Shown here: in pieces, positions 31,412 to 42,800 of the stretch
Layout: every line of letters begins with the position of its first letter
How positions within the stretch are numbered: position 1 is the stretch's first letter
Assembly (NCBI GenBank): GCA_954871525.1
Contig: OX940860.1
Location: forward strand, 25,700,001-25,764,000
DNA from: Parietaria judaica
Taxonomy: Eukaryota > Streptophyta > Magnoliopsida > Rosales > Urticaceae
Length of the DNA stretch: 64,000 nucleotides
Reading direction: 5' to 3'
Position numbers and translations under genes: made by a program
The notes under the pieces: generated by a model
What the model was told of the DNA's origin: nothing
What the model saw: the letters and a program-made list of their open reading frames with translations, nothing else
Database searches by the model: none

Positions 31412-33699
31412 TCCTCCACAAAGCTCGACTCTCCGCTCTCCCCCTCTCCCAAATCCGAACCCTCTCGTCCTCCCCTTCGCTCCTCGCCCTCTGCTCCGCC
31501 GCGCGCTCCCTCCGCCAAGCGCAGCAGCTCCACGCCGCCGCCGCAGCCAATGGCCTCCTCCCGCGCAGCGTCGCGCTCTGCGCCGCCCTCCTCCTCCGCT
31601 ACGCCGCACACGGCTCCATCGCCACCGCGCGCAGCCTCTTCGAAAGCTCCGCCGCCTTCTGCCGCACCGCCTTCCTCTGGAACACGCTGGTCCGGGCCTG
31701 CTCCCTCGCCGGAAGCCGCGACGGCTTCGAGGTTTACAATCGGATGGCGAGGTCTGGATCCGTTTGGCCTGACGATCACACCTTCCCTTTCGTTCTGAAG
31801 ATGTGCACGGACTTCTCCGAGGATCAGAAGGGGCTTGAAGTCCACGGGTCCGTCTTCAAGCTCGGGTTCGACTCGGACGTGTTCGTGGGGAACACGCTTG
31901 TGGCGTTTTATGGCGGTTCGGGAGTATTGGGGAGTGCACGGAAGGTGTTCGATGAAATGCCCGATAGAGATGTCGTGTCGTGGAACACGCTCGTCGGGTT
32001 GTTTTCGGTCAATGGGTTTTGCACCGAGGCGCTTGGGTTTTATCGAGAGATGTGTTCGAGTTCTGTGAAGCCGAGTTGTGCGAGCGTTGTGTCGGTTTTG
32101 CCTGCTTGTGTTGGGGTGGGAGATGGGGTGTTTGCGAGCGAGGTCCATTGCTATGCTGTGAAGGTCGGTTTGGATCTTCAGGTGACCGTAGGCAATGCTT
32201 TGATCGATGCTTATGGGAAGTGCGGGAACGTAAATGTGTCAAAGCAGGTTTTCGATGAAATGATTTGTAAAAACGAGGTTTCCTGGAATGCCGCCATTAC
32301 TAGTCTTTCATACATAGGGCGAGACGAAGATGCTTTCGATGTGTTTAGGTCAATGGTTGATTCAGGGGTTACTCCGAACTCCATCACGGTTTCTCACGTC
32401 GTACCAATTTTAGCTGGGCTCGGTCTTTTTAGAGCTGCAAGGGAAATCCATGGATTCAGTGTGAGAACGAGAATTGATTCTGATATATTCACCTGCAATT
32501 CGTTGATCGATATGTACTCGAAATCAGGCCGTTCGAAAGCGGCGTCAAATGTGTTCGCGCACATGGTTGAGAAGAACATTGTTTCCTGGAACTCCATGGT
32601 TTCGAACTTTGCTCAAAACGGGCTCGAATTCGCTGCCATAAAGCTCTTGAGAGAAATGCAGGTTCATGGAAAAACGCCAAACTCCATCACCTTCACAAAC
32701 GCTCTGCCTGCTTGTGCACGGTTGGGTTTCCTTCGTCCGGGAAAAGAAATTCACGCCAAAGTGATCCGTGGAGGATCATCTCATGATCTGTTCATCACTA
32801 ACGCTCTTACCGACATGTACGCCAAATCCGGCTGCTTATCCGCCGCTCAAAACGTTTTTGATATCGCACCGAGAGATGAAGTGTCGTATAACACATTGAT
32901 CGTCGGGTACGCTCAATCCCCAGATTGCTCGAGATCCGTTACATTGTTCTCGGAAATGAAGCGTATCGGATTCAAACCCGACACTGTCTCTTTCGTCGGC
33001 GTGATATCGGCCTGTGCAAATCTCTCCGTGATCAAACGCGGGAAAGAAATCCACGGATTCCTTATAAGAACCAGGTTCCAAGCGCATCTCTTTCTATCGA
33101 ACTCGCTCGTGGACCTCTACATCAAATGTGGGCGGATCGACCTCGCCAGAAACGTCTTCGATCGGATCCCGGGAAAAGACGTGACGTCGTGGAACGCGAT
33201 GATCATGGGGTACGGAACGATCGGGGACGTCGGCACTGCAATCGCACTTTTCGATGCGATGGAGGAGGAAAACGTCGAGCGCGATTCGGTCTCTTATGTT
33301 GCGGTCTTGTCAGCTTGCAGCCACGGAGGTCTGGTCGAAGAGGGGAAGAGGTACTTCTCCCGAATCACCGAGCCGACACAGACACACTACGCTTGCATGG
33401 TGGATCTTTTGGGCCGGGCCGGGATGATTGGAGAGGCGACGGAGCTCATCCGAGGGCTTCCGTCGGCCAGTACTGACGTGTGGGGGGCCTTGCTTGGGGC
33501 TTGTCGGATCCACGGTGACGTGGCAATCGGGGATTGGGCGGCGGAGAATCTTTTCCGGCTGAGGCCGCAGGATTCCGGATACTACGTCGTGCTTGCGAAC
33601 ATGTACGCGGAGGCCGGGAGGTGGGGCGAGGTGGACCGGGTGAGAGGGTTGATGAGGTCACGGGGGGTGAAGAAGGGTCCCGGGTGTAGTTGGGTATAG
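31408..33699 (+). CDS. PLS-class PPR protein with E domain
   Basis: An intronless 763-residue protein. The N-terminus (MILHKARLSALPLSQIRTLS) is basic and Ser-rich, fitting import into mitochondria or chloroplasts. From about residue 60 to 650 it has alternating P, L and S repeats, with signatures such as VFVGNTLVAFYG, KVFDEMPDRDVVSWNTLV and NSLIDMYSKSG. The C-terminus is an E/E+ domain (ACMVDLLGRAGMIGEA, WGALLGACRIHGD) and ends GCSWV, with no DYW domain. Such proteins usually specify C-to-U editing sites in organelle RNA and recruit a deaminase in trans. The first 350 bases are very GC-rich compared with the rest. An upstream ORF overlaps its start codon. I cannot match it to a named gene. 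Confidence 0.9.
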   Translation: MILHKARLSALPLSQIRTLSSSPSLLALCSAARSLRQAQQLHAAAAANGLLPRSVALCAALLLRYAAHGSIATARSLFESSAAFCRTAFLWNTLVRACSLAGSRDGFEVYNRMARSGSVWPDDHTFPFVLKMCTDFSEDQKGLEVHGSVFKLGFDSDVFVGNTLVAFYGGSGVLGSARKVFDEMPDRDVVSWNTLVGLFSVNGFCTEALGFYREMCSSSVKPSCASVVSVLPACVGVGDGVFASEVHCYAVKVGLDLQVTVGNALIDAYGKCGNVNVSKQVFDEMICKNEVSWNAAITSLSYIGRDEDAFDVFRSMVDSGVTPNSITVSHVVPILAGLGLFRAAREIHGFSVRTRIDSDIFTCNSLIDMYSKSGRSKAASNVFAHMVEKNIVSWNSMVSNFAQNGLEFAAIKLLREMQVHGKTPNSITFTNALPACARLGFLRPGKEIHAKVIRGGSSHDLFITNALTDMYAKSGCLSAAQNVFDIAPRDEVSYNTLIVGYAQSPDCSRSVTLFSEMKRIGFKPDTVSFVGVISACANLSVIKRGKEIHGFLIRTRFQAHLFLSNSLVDLYIKCGRIDLARNVFDRIPGKDVTSWNAMIMGYGTIGDVGTAIALFDAMEEENVERDSVSYVAVLSACSHGGLVEEGKRYFSRITEPTQTHYACMVDLLGRAGMIGEATELIRGLPSASTDVWGALLGACRIHGDVAIGDWAAENLFRLRPQDSGYYVVLANMYAEAGRWGEVDRVRGLMRSRGVKKGPGCSWV

Positions 33700-34785
33700 G
33701 CTTCAGCCTTGTAGTTCTACGTTTCTAACGTCCAAGTCTTAACAAATAATATATTATTGTTAAAGAAAATTATTGATATAAATAGAAGCAAAAACAGAAA
33801 ATTGATTTGTGTAACTATCCACTAATATAGAGTAATAGTTATTATAGAACATTGTGTAAATTGTAAACATCTCTCTCTTTAATTAGGTAGGTTTAGCGAA
33901 GACCACGACCCAATTTAGGGAAGAACAAAGATACCATAAACCGGATATACCAATACCGAATATTGAATTTAAATGAAAATCGAATGCACCGAACAAAAAC
34001 TAAAAAACCCACATATCAAGAGAGTTGATAAGCCAACTCTTAGACGAGACGTCGACCGGAGGCATTGTGCCCCGAATCACTTAAACCGCGAACGCTAATC
34101 TTTCTCTAAACCTACTATCTCTTCCTTTGAGACAGATTAGTTAACTTAATTGAAATATGATTTGCATTAATGGAGAAGACCTGTTTTTGTTTAGGTGACA
34201 TTACTACCAATTTTCTTGACTGAAATTAAATCACTCAGTAATAATGAAAATTGCCTAAATGCAGAAATAAATCCTAATGCATTAAATAAAAAATAGTCTA
34301 TCATAGGCCCGGTCCGTTACGTTTGCCTCGGTTCGTTACGATGCCTTCTTCGGTAAGTTGCTTAATGTCACTTTCAGTGCGAAAAAAATCAGAAACTTTT
34401 ATAAAGAATCTCACGACTTCGACAAGTTAATTGCACAAAAGTCCTTTCGATCTCATGAACATATTTCAATTTTCCATTGGAACGAATTTAATTTCCTAAT
34501 TCAGTAATTCCTCAAGCTTAATCTAACACGCTCTTTGATACAAGTGAATAATCATATGAAACATTTTTTTCGCTGTTTGTAAAATTGAAAGCATCCTTGC
34601 AGAACCATACTCGACATTAGAAACAAGGAACTCAAATCCGCAAAACGCGCCTCTCTTGCAAAACCGTTCTCGAGGAGACGTGGGAGCAGTAAGTTGAACT
34701 CAATATATATTCCCGCCAAAAGCCGTTTCGTTTTTTCCAATAAAGTTACTCAAGCAAAATTTTATAAATTATAAACCATTCATTC
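33700..34785. other. Convergent intergenic region
   Basis: It lies between the 3' ends of the PPR gene and EFL1, so it holds both 3' UTRs. Sequence at about 33930-34020 resembles the interior of the MITE at 18752-19108. No gene seen. Confidence 0.4.
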
Positions 34786-37700
34786 CTACACTTTACGTGC
34801 CAGCGTCCTTTGCTTCGTCGCATGTTGAACCACTTTTTCCTCCACCGGGAGACCTTTCCTCCGTCGCACATTATCGATAAGCTTTCTTGCCGTGTTCGGT
34901 AACACACTCAAACCATCGCCAAATTCTTCTCTTTCCTCTTCGGTTTTGGGCACGAAGAAAGGGTCTTCGTGCAGCGCTTCCCAGTGGCTAAGCACCAGAA
35001 GAGCACTAGCGCCTCCTGAAGTCTCTCTCCTCAGCTGATCAGCGAAACCGAAGCTCTCGGAAACCGGTACGTAAGCGTGAACGGTGAAGGATGGCGAGCC
35101 TTCTTGCATTTCCTCTTTCAAAACCCTCGCTCTTCTTCGGGAAAGCACGGCATACATTGAACCGAGATACTCAGGCAAGGTGTTGAGCTCGCAGAAGTAC
35201 ATGGCTTCCACGAGCCGTGGCTTCTTCTGAAGCATGGCGGCTCTGCAAGCGTCTTTGACAGCTGTCATGACCTGTCCGGTGAATATTCCAGATTCTTCTG
35301 AGATCTCCGATGACGGAGAAACGTGCGTTTCGACCATAAAAGCCAAACCCCACATGGGTTCTTCGCACAAGGGTCCGGCAGCAGTGGCAAGTTGAAAGCC
35401 GGAGACAACACTGCTCTCGAGTCCCTCTGATTCAAAGAACGATGCTTGTCGCTCCACTTTATCATTTACGAAACCTAGTTTATGAGAAACGTGAGCGGAG
35501 AAGTGGATGAGAGTAGAGGAATCGGCACTGTTTTCTGAAGAGTCTGGTGTGCAAAGGATGTTGGGACCGATACGCCGAGGCCCGAGCGCCCATACTCGCT
35601 TCAAAAACTGTAGCCATTTCGTTTTGCATTTCTCTGCTCGGTCCAGGTCATTCTCGTTCTCAGACATAACATCACTCTCTATAGCTTCCATTATCCGTTT
35701 CCGTAGATTTTCAACTGGATTCTCACCCTCCTCGAGATTTGATGTCTGAATTCCCGAGCTTTTACTCACATGATCGGCCTTACCTCCAAGAATGTCTCCG
35801 AGCAAATCGGAGTTTTCGTCAAGAATTTTAGTCAGTGAAGGCGGTAGCTTTATGAGGCGTACCCGAACAATGCATCTTCCGTTCGGAGTGCTCTTCTCGA
35901 CATAATCCGAGTTTCCACTTAAGAATTTAAGAATCTCGAGAGTGTTATTCGATTCCTCTCCTTCTATGGTCTCTTTGTAAGATACTAAAGGCGGCGATAC
36001 TTCCAAGCGTACCTTTGCGAACCGTTCCTGCAAATCCTTTATGCATCTCTCCAGATGAACTTCTCCCGCAGCAGCAAGAACGTGCTCTCCTCTCCCAGAA
36101 ACCGTCACCTCGACAAACGGATCAGCACGATTCAAAAGCCTTAAACCTCTCATGAACGCAGCCATGTCCGCCGGATCAGACGGTTCAATGGCAACTCTAA
36201 GCGTGGGAGAGACTTGAAACGCCATGCTCGAGAAAGGCCAACAGTTCTTTGTGGACGAGAGAGTAGCGCTTTTCAGTATATGCTGACCGAGGCCTCTGAT
36301 CGCCACAACATTCCCGGCTTTTGCCGAGGGCACGTATTTCAAACCTTGACCCATCATTAGATACAGAGATTGTAATCCAGCCTCTTGTACATGTTTCTGA
36401 ACTGAATCCCCCTTCAGCGGATCATACAAAGCCGAAAGAACAAAAATTTTCTGCCCCGAATGAAGAACCCCACTAAAGATCCTTGCGAACGCTAGAAAGC
36501 ACTCGTCAAAAGCACCATCTTCGCTTTCGTTCACCCCGTCGTCAAGAATCTCGCCATCGGGACCCCGTTGAGGAAGCATTTTTGCCGGGACGGCGAACAT
36601 TTTGGAGACGAAAGCAACACACGGAGCTTCGGGGCTCGAATTACAAGCTTCCACCGACGCTCTCACACGATCTGCCTCGGCATGAGCCTCTCTTTTCGGG
36701 AGTAAACGCGAAACCCGAAGTGCCTGGGCCGAAATAGGGTCGGGCAGAGTGTTGATCACCATTGACAAGACCGAGTCGGACAGAGGAAGCCAACGGCTCA
36801 TTACTGCCTGAAGCACGACTTTCGGGTCCTTATTCTGAAGCTCGCGAGGGGGAACCGTCAAATTGAACGTCTTGATAACCTTCTCGAGAATCCCTCTATC
36901 TCCGTCGCTCTCCATAGCCGACTGGTAAACGGGCCAGAGCTGCTCAAGCACAAATTGAACGAACATAGGCCGCGCTTTACTCCCTCCGCTTATCCCCTTC
37001 TTCCCGACAATCATCTTGCTCTTCGCATTGTAATACCACGGACCCCACAGAGCTTTCCGCAACGCGGAGACGCTCGCTCCCAATCTCGATGCGTAGAACT
37101 CGGCGAAATCATGAACACTGAATCCCCAACCGTCCAGAGCACAAGCGAAAACCACGTTACCTTTCTGCGGCTGAAAGGTATCTTCCTCATCGTCCTCTAA
37201 GAACTCGATCCCGGCCTCGTCTCCGACCTCAGAGCTCGGCCCGGCGAGAATCAAGTCGACTTCTGCCAAGTACTTCTCCGACTTGTACGCGCTCATAATA
37301 CCGTTGACCTCGTGAATGATCCTCAGCAGCCTGGTGTAAGCCTCCATGGGAGAGAGTCGAAGCTCGCTGATCAGCCGGTCAATTTTGTTGAGGACGAGGC
37401 AGGGCTTAACCTTCTCAATCCAGGCCTGGCGCAGGACGGCGTGCGTCTGGATGTGGACGCCTTCGACGGCGTCAACGAGGACGAGGGCACCGTCGCTGAG
37501 GCGCGCGGCGGTGGAGACCTCGCTGCAGAAATCCATGTGACCCGGGGAGTCGATGAGGTTAACGGTGTGGCCGCGGTACCGGAGCGAGATCGACGAGCTC
37601 TTCATGGTGATCGCTCGCCGCTGCTCCTCGTCGAGGAAGTCCATGAAGCGGAGGCGGCCGGCGAGCTTCGGGTGGACCAAACCGTCGCCGGAGGACGCGA

Positions 37701-37791
37701 TCAGGTGGTCAGCCAGCGTTGTCTTGCCGTGGTCCACGTGCGCGAGAATGCAGATGTTTCGGATTCTCCGCGTTTCCGAATCGTCGGCCAT
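34786..37791 (-). CDS. EFL1: Elongation factor-like GTPase 1 (EFL1/RIA1)
   Basis: A single-exon 1001-residue EF-2-like GTPase. The G1 motif AHVDHGKT is at residues 17-24, followed by DSPGH (G3) and NKID (G4). The switch I region (EEQRRAITMKSSSISL) matches the EFL1 branch. An acidic insertion (FLEDDEEDTFQPQ, about residues 230-243) interrupts the G-domain region, as is typical of EFL1 rather than translating EF-2. Domains II-V follow (GRGEHVLAAAGEVHLERC, YVPVSESFGFADQLR). With SBDS, EFL1 removes the anti-association factor eIF6 from new 60S subunits in the cytoplasm. Start: ATG at 37791 (MADDSETRRIRN). The frame stays open upstream but has no ATG there. It is head-to-head with PWP1. Confidence 0.93.
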   Translation of the reverse strand: MADDSETRRIRNICILAHVDHGKTTLADHLIASSGDGLVHPKLAGRLRFMDFLDEEQRRAITMKSSSISLRYRGHTVNLIDSPGHMDFCSEVSTAARLSDGALVLVDAVEGVHIQTHAVLRQAWIEKVKPCLVLNKIDRLISELRLSPMEAYTRLLRIIHEVNGIMSAYKSEKYLAEVDLILAGPSSEVGDEAGIEFLEDDEEDTFQPQKGNVVFACALDGWGFSVHDFAEFYASRLGASVSALRKALWGPWYYNAKSKMIVGKKGISGGSKARPMFVQFVLEQLWPVYQSAMESDGDRGILEKVIKTFNLTVPPRELQNKDPKVVLQAVMSRWLPLSDSVLSMVINTLPDPISAQALRVSRLLPKREAHAEADRVRASVEACNSSPEAPCVAFVSKMFAVPAKMLPQRGPDGEILDDGVNESEDGAFDECFLAFARIFSGVLHSGQKIFVLSALYDPLKGDSVQKHVQEAGLQSLYLMMGQGLKYVPSAKAGNVVAIRGLGQHILKSATLSSTKNCWPFSSMAFQVSPTLRVAIEPSDPADMAAFMRGLRLLNRADPFVEVTVSGRGEHVLAAAGEVHLERCIKDLQERFAKVRLEVSPPLVSYKETIEGEESNNTLEILKFLSGNSDYVEKSTPNGRCIVRVRLIKLPPSLTKILDENSDLLGDILGGKADHVSKSSGIQTSNLEEGENPVENLRKRIMEAIESDVMSENENDLDRAEKCKTKWLQFLKRVWALGPRRIGPNILCTPDSSENSADSSTLIHFSAHVSHKLGFVNDKVERQASFFESEGLESSVVSGFQLATAAGPLCEEPMWGLAFMVETHVSPSSEISEESGIFTGQVMTAVKDACRAAMLQKKPRLVEAMYFCELNTLPEYLGSMYAVLSRRRARVLKEEMQEGSPSFTVHAYVPVSESFGFADQLRRETSGGASALLVLSHWEALHEDPFFVPKTEEEREEFGDGLSVLPNTARKLIDNVRRRKGLPVEEKVVQHATKQRTLARKV

Positions 37792-37906
37792 TGAAGGAGA
37801 AATTTCTGAGCTTGATTTGCGAAATTGAAGATTGGAATGGAAAGGATTGAGCTGATTGGATCGGAAGAAAGCTCGAGAGCTTTTCAAATTCGTTAATTGA
37901 TTTAAT

Positions 37907-37926
37907 TCTTCTTCTTCTTCTTCTTC
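37907..37926. repeat. (TTC)n microsatellite upstream of EFL1
   Basis: About seven TTC units (GAA on the sense strand) about 116 bp upstream of the EFL1 start codon, probably in the 5' UTR. Confidence 0.9.
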
Positions 37927-38351
37927 CCCAAATTACTGGTTTCTAGTGTTGTTGCAGGTCTTTTGGTTTGGAAGCTAAGAGAATTAGGGCTTATTGTGGG
38001 TTTAGGACTTCACTTTATTTTTATTTTTATTTTTATTTTCTCGAGAGGCCCCTAGATATTTTCTAGTTTCTAATTTAAGACCTCGAGCTTCTGAACATGA
38101 TCAACTACGTCGTTTTTTTTTCTTCAATGGATGTGGCATTTTTATCACTGTTATAATACCACTTTGTACTACTAGATATATTCATCAAACTAAAAACTGA
38201 TTAAATATCCCATTCAATCCCAGGTTATACTAATTAGAAAAAGTAATTACTTGTTTCAGTAATATTCTTGTCAGTAAATTAACATGCTTTCACGTTAACA
38301 AGAATATCATGAAAAGTGAAAACAATTAATAACATTAAGCTCATAAATAAA

Positions 38352-38817
38352 GGGTTAATGACGGCGAAAATACTTAAAGTTTAGTCTAAGACTTTGTGTA
38401 CCTAAAGTTTAAAAATGGTGGCAAAAATACCCAAAGTCGTATTTGGGGAGTTGACCACTCCATTCTCGTAATGCCGTTAACTTACTAGTTAACTCTAGCA
38501 ACGTGGACAAAAGTGGGTTGCTGACATGACAATTTTTGTCACGTGGGCGAGCCCACATCAATCTCGTTTACGATAAAACAACGAATTAAACCCCTAATTA
38601 ATACTATTTAATACAACTAATTAAACCCCTAATGATTACACTTAACAAAACAGATTTGTCCACGTGGCCAGAATTAACGAGTAAGTTAACGGCGTTACGA
38701 GAATGGAGTGATCAACTCCTCAAATGGGACTTTAGGTATTTTTGCCACCACTTTTAAACTTTGAGTACACGAGGGGTTCTTTGACCGAACTTTGAATATT
38801 TTCGCCGTCATTAACCC
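38352..38817. mobile_element. Mutator-like MITE with long inverted repeats
   Basis: A 466-bp element. The left end GGGTTAATGACGGCGAAAAT and the right end (ATTTTCGCCGTCATTAACCC) are inverted copies, and pairing continues with indels for about 120 bp (AACTCC, AATGGAGTG, ACGTGG arms). The 9-bp flanks ATAAATAAA and TAAAATAAA agree at 7 of 9 positions, fitting a Mutator-type 9-bp duplication. It lies between the divergent EFL1 and PWP1 genes. Confidence 0.8.
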
Positions 38818-38965
38818 TAAAATAAATATTATAATGATAATTATAGCCTTATAGGTGTAACTTGTAAGACGGACCCCATTAGTCCATCTCGATAGAAACG
38901 ACAAGTCGTTCGGTTATGAAGAGCTTATTCACTTCAAATAATTAACATGGCCCGTCTACATTAAG

Positions 38966-39030
38966 TGGGCTTGTTCGAATAAAGGCTGCTTATTGGGCTT
39001 TAGTTCCACATGAGAGAAAGATTAGGCCCA
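38966..39030. promoter_or_regulatory. Cluster of TGGGCY (site II) motifs
   Basis: TGGGCT occurs at 38966-38971 and 38994-38999, and GGCCCA (TGGGCC on the minus strand) at 39025-39030. Clustered TGGGCY boxes are known in promoters of plant ribosome-biogenesis and cell-growth genes and are bound by TCP factors. Here they lie between EFL1 and PWP1, about 800 bp from the PWP1 start, so which gene they serve is unclear. Confidence 0.35.
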
Positions 39031-39831
39031 ACTCAATTAAACAGATGTGCTGTAGATCTTTTCCTCACATATTCAAAGTCAAACACTTACACAACAAATG
39101 GAGATTAAGTTAATTTGGACCCCAATTATTATTTCTTCAGTCCGAGACAAAGTCATTCAGACAGATAATCATTTAATTTAAAAAATAAAAAGTTTATTAT
39201 AAACTGTAAAAAATATAATTTAAATATATATTAAAATAAGAAAAGCGAGAAGAGCGTGAATTGACATCGAAGGAGCAGAGAGCATAGAGACGCCAATCGC
39301 CGATGAAGAGAAGAACACGAGGAAGTGCGATTCACTGTCGCAGAAGAGCGCGAAGGAAAAAAGGGAATAGAAGAAACTAAAGTAAAATAAAACTCTAATA
39401 ATATAAAGAATATATATATATATATATATAATTAAAAACCAAGAGGAAAATTAAGAATTTAAGCTTTGTCTTCGTCCCAGCTTCCGAACCGGGATCCAGG
39501 ACGTCTAGATTCATAGTTTTAAAATTAAAATTCCCGATTTCTTCTATCATCGGGCCAGGACAAAAATAGAGAGAAAACTGATAACCGAGTACAAATTTTC
39601 AGCCCTACTCATCAAAATTGTAGGACGATTGGGCACCAATAAAAGGTGCCACATCGCATAAGAAAGTTTCAAAAGGGCTTTTCAGCAAATAAAAAATATC
39701 ATAAAGGGCCTCAAACCTAGAGACCTTCGGTTTCTGCAAAACCCTCAAAACCTTGCCTAAACCCAAACCCCTCTCTCTCACTCTCCCACCGCCCAAATCG
39801 CCGCCATTGATCCTCTCTCCGTTTGGCAACG

Positions 39832-42800
39832 ATGATATCGGCGATTTCATGGGTCCCCAAAGGAGCCCCGAAGCAGGTCCCTTCCGTCGCCGACCTCCCC
39901 TCCAAGGAAGAAATCGAAGAGATGGTCAAAAGCGGCGTCTTAGATAGAAGGTAACGATCACCTTTCGTGCCTTTTCGATCCATTTCTGTTAATTCAAGAG
40001 CTTACTTTGGGTTTCGGTGCTGCACAGTGGGGATAGTGATGCGGAAATGGACGATCGTCATCGTGGTGATAATGACGACGACGAGGATCGGATAGACGAT
40101 GATGGTGACAGCGATGATGCTGGTGATGAAGCTGTTGAAGAATCTTCGGATTCGGGCGCCGCCGAGTCGTCGAATGCGAAATTCGATGACATAGCGGAAG
40201 GATTGAAGGAGCTCGACATGGAGCATTACGACGAGGAGGACGACGATGGTATGGATTTTTTTTGTTTATTTATTTAAAAGTTGAGTAATAGTTTTTCCAT
40301 TGATTATTGTGATTGGGGATTTTAGGTCCATTGATACATCAACATGCTGGATTTCGATTAATCTTGAGGATAAGTTGTTAATTAGAACTGTTGATAGTAT
40401 AAAAGTCATTTTAGAGGCGTGCTACTTAGTTGAGGCGGCAATAGTTCGCCTCAAAGCGTTTTGCCTCAAGTCGGAATATTGAGCCTCAACGCATATGCCT
40501 CTTGAGGCTGTGGTGTGGTTCTGGCATACGCCTCGCCGCGTCTTCTGATGCATACGCCTTACCGGTTGAGGGAGAGGGAGAGAATATGGTATGGCAGAGA
40601 AGAGGCTAAAGCGAGGGAGAGTTTTAGGGTTGGGTTTAGACTTTGGGCCTGAAATAGGGTTTTTCAAGGCCCCAAATTGGAGTCAAGGATTTTAAATGCG
40701 TAAAACCCTTTAAGGCCAAGTAATCACAAGATTGATTCTACTAGGTCCATAACTACTTTTTTCAACTTTATATTAAAAAATTATACATTTTCATGAGAAT
40801 AATATTTGAATTTAAGTTTATGACACAGTTTTTGACATGTTGGAATTTAAAAGTTTTTATATGTTTGAATCTTTGAGATGTTTGAATTGTATTTTGATTT
40901 AAAATTTTACAGAAATATATGTTTTATTCGACGCTTGCGCCTCAGACCGCCTTAAGGCTTACTCCTAGCCTCACTAAACGAAAATGTCTCAAGGCTTAAA
41001 TACACTATTTTTAACCTCGGAGCTGGTTATTGACAGTCAATCAATTAACTGGAATACAGTAGTTGTTTAGCTAAGGTTTTCATGGTCTTATGGTGTGGTT
41101 CAGTAATTGAGATATTTAGCAAAGGGATTGGTGACCGCTACTACCCAAGTAATGATTTGGATCCATATCTCAAGGATAAGGATGTAAGTATCAGATTTTA
41201 CGTTTCTTCGACGTCGCTTTAAATTGAGGAGGAAAGATTTTGTTTTTGTTTTGATATCAATTTTCATTTTTTTTCTTTTCAATGAAGGAGGATGAGGATT
41301 CTGAAGATCTTGAGGACATAACCATCAATCCAACGGATTCAGTAATAATATGTGCACGTAATGGTGATGATGGAAATCAGCTGGAGGCATGTTTTAACCA
41401 GTTATAAATTTTGTTGCTTGTGTGTCCTTAATTGCACTCCATGAACGGTTTTTGCTCTGTTTTAACAGATTTGGGTGTGCGAGGAAACTGGCGAAGGTGG
41501 CTTTAACACTTATGTCCACCACGAGATCATGATTTTTGAATTTCCCTTGTGCACTGCGTGGCTTGATTGTCAGCTTAAAGGCGGCGAAAGAGGTACATTT
41601 TTTTCCAGCTGATACACTATAGGGGAATTTTATAGATTTTTTCCCCCTTGTTTAGTCTCATTTATCGTTTCTCTCTCTTTACGCGATCAGGGAATTTCGT
41701 AGCTGTTGGATCAATGGAACCTTCCATTGAAATCTGGGATCTTGATGTAGTATGTATTTTGCGATGTCCTAGGCTGATTCGGTTTTGATGTATTTGTCAC
41801 TGTACGTTCTTAGTTTTTCTTTTTACTTTCTTTCAGATTGATGAAGTAGAACCGTATAAGATATTAGGTGGTGTTGACAAGAAGAATAAGAAAAAGGGGA
41901 AAAAGGTATATCTATCTACAAATATAATGCAAAACATATTGTGTTTTTTATTTTCCCAGAATTTATCTTTGATTACTAAATTTGGATATGATGCTCTCTT
42001 GGTGCAGACATTAGTCAAATATAAAGAAGGTAGCCACACCGATTCAGTACTCGGTCTTGCTTGGAACAAACACTACAGGTTTTCTCTTGCTTCTTGTCCA
42101 AGTATTAATTCTAGACTTCCTTCCTTTTGTATAATATATAGATCTTAAGATACGAGCTGTGCATGGTATAATAAATAGGAATTTATTGGCGAGTGCTAGT
42201 GCCGACAAACAAGTAAAGATCTGGGATGTTGATACTGGAAAGTGTAGTATTACCATGGATCATCATACAGACAAGGTAACACGGAGAACTAATTGGATTT
42301 TAATTTTTATATATATGTATCATCAACTTAGCTTCACTTTTTTTTTTCTTTCTAAACCACTTTGATGCAATGAATTGATATGCCCAAACCCGTGATGAGA
42401 CTGTTCATAGATCTTTTGATAAATAAAAAGATATAAGGTCATTCCTTCTAGGGCAAGACCAAAACTCTTCCTAGAGATGTTCTGCAGGAAAAGACCTCCA
42501 CTAGACACCCTAACTTGCCCTTGCATATAAAATGACCAAAACTCTTCCTAGAGAATGTCGTCGGTTTTAATAGTCAATGTCTTTCTACATTATGTATGAA
42601 TAGATTCAGTTTGATATTAACGGGGTTACTCTTTAACCTATGATTTTATTCATGAGATTGGCTAGACTCCTTTGTTACTTTCACAACCTTGATTAATGGA
42701 AATTCTCTATCATATACAGAAATTGATCTGTCTTAAAGCAGTCTACTGATTAACTTACAGTATTTGTTAAATTTTATTTTTAACAATATGACACCGGTCC

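Noticed and set aside
31294..32148. Long open frame on the minus strand opposite the PPR gene
   Set aside because: It is the shadow of a GC-rich coding strand. The composition (Arg/Glu/Gly runs) and lack of any domain fit an antisense artefact.
37312..37794. 160-codon plus-strand frame opposite EFL1
   Set aside because: Antisense to the conserved GTPase domain, with no family similarity.
37792..37887. In-frame N-terminal extension of EFL1 that looks transit-peptide-like
   Set aside because: The extension has no ATG (its first codon would be TTG), and EFL1 relatives start at the MADD-like Met, so the ATG at 37791 is preferred.
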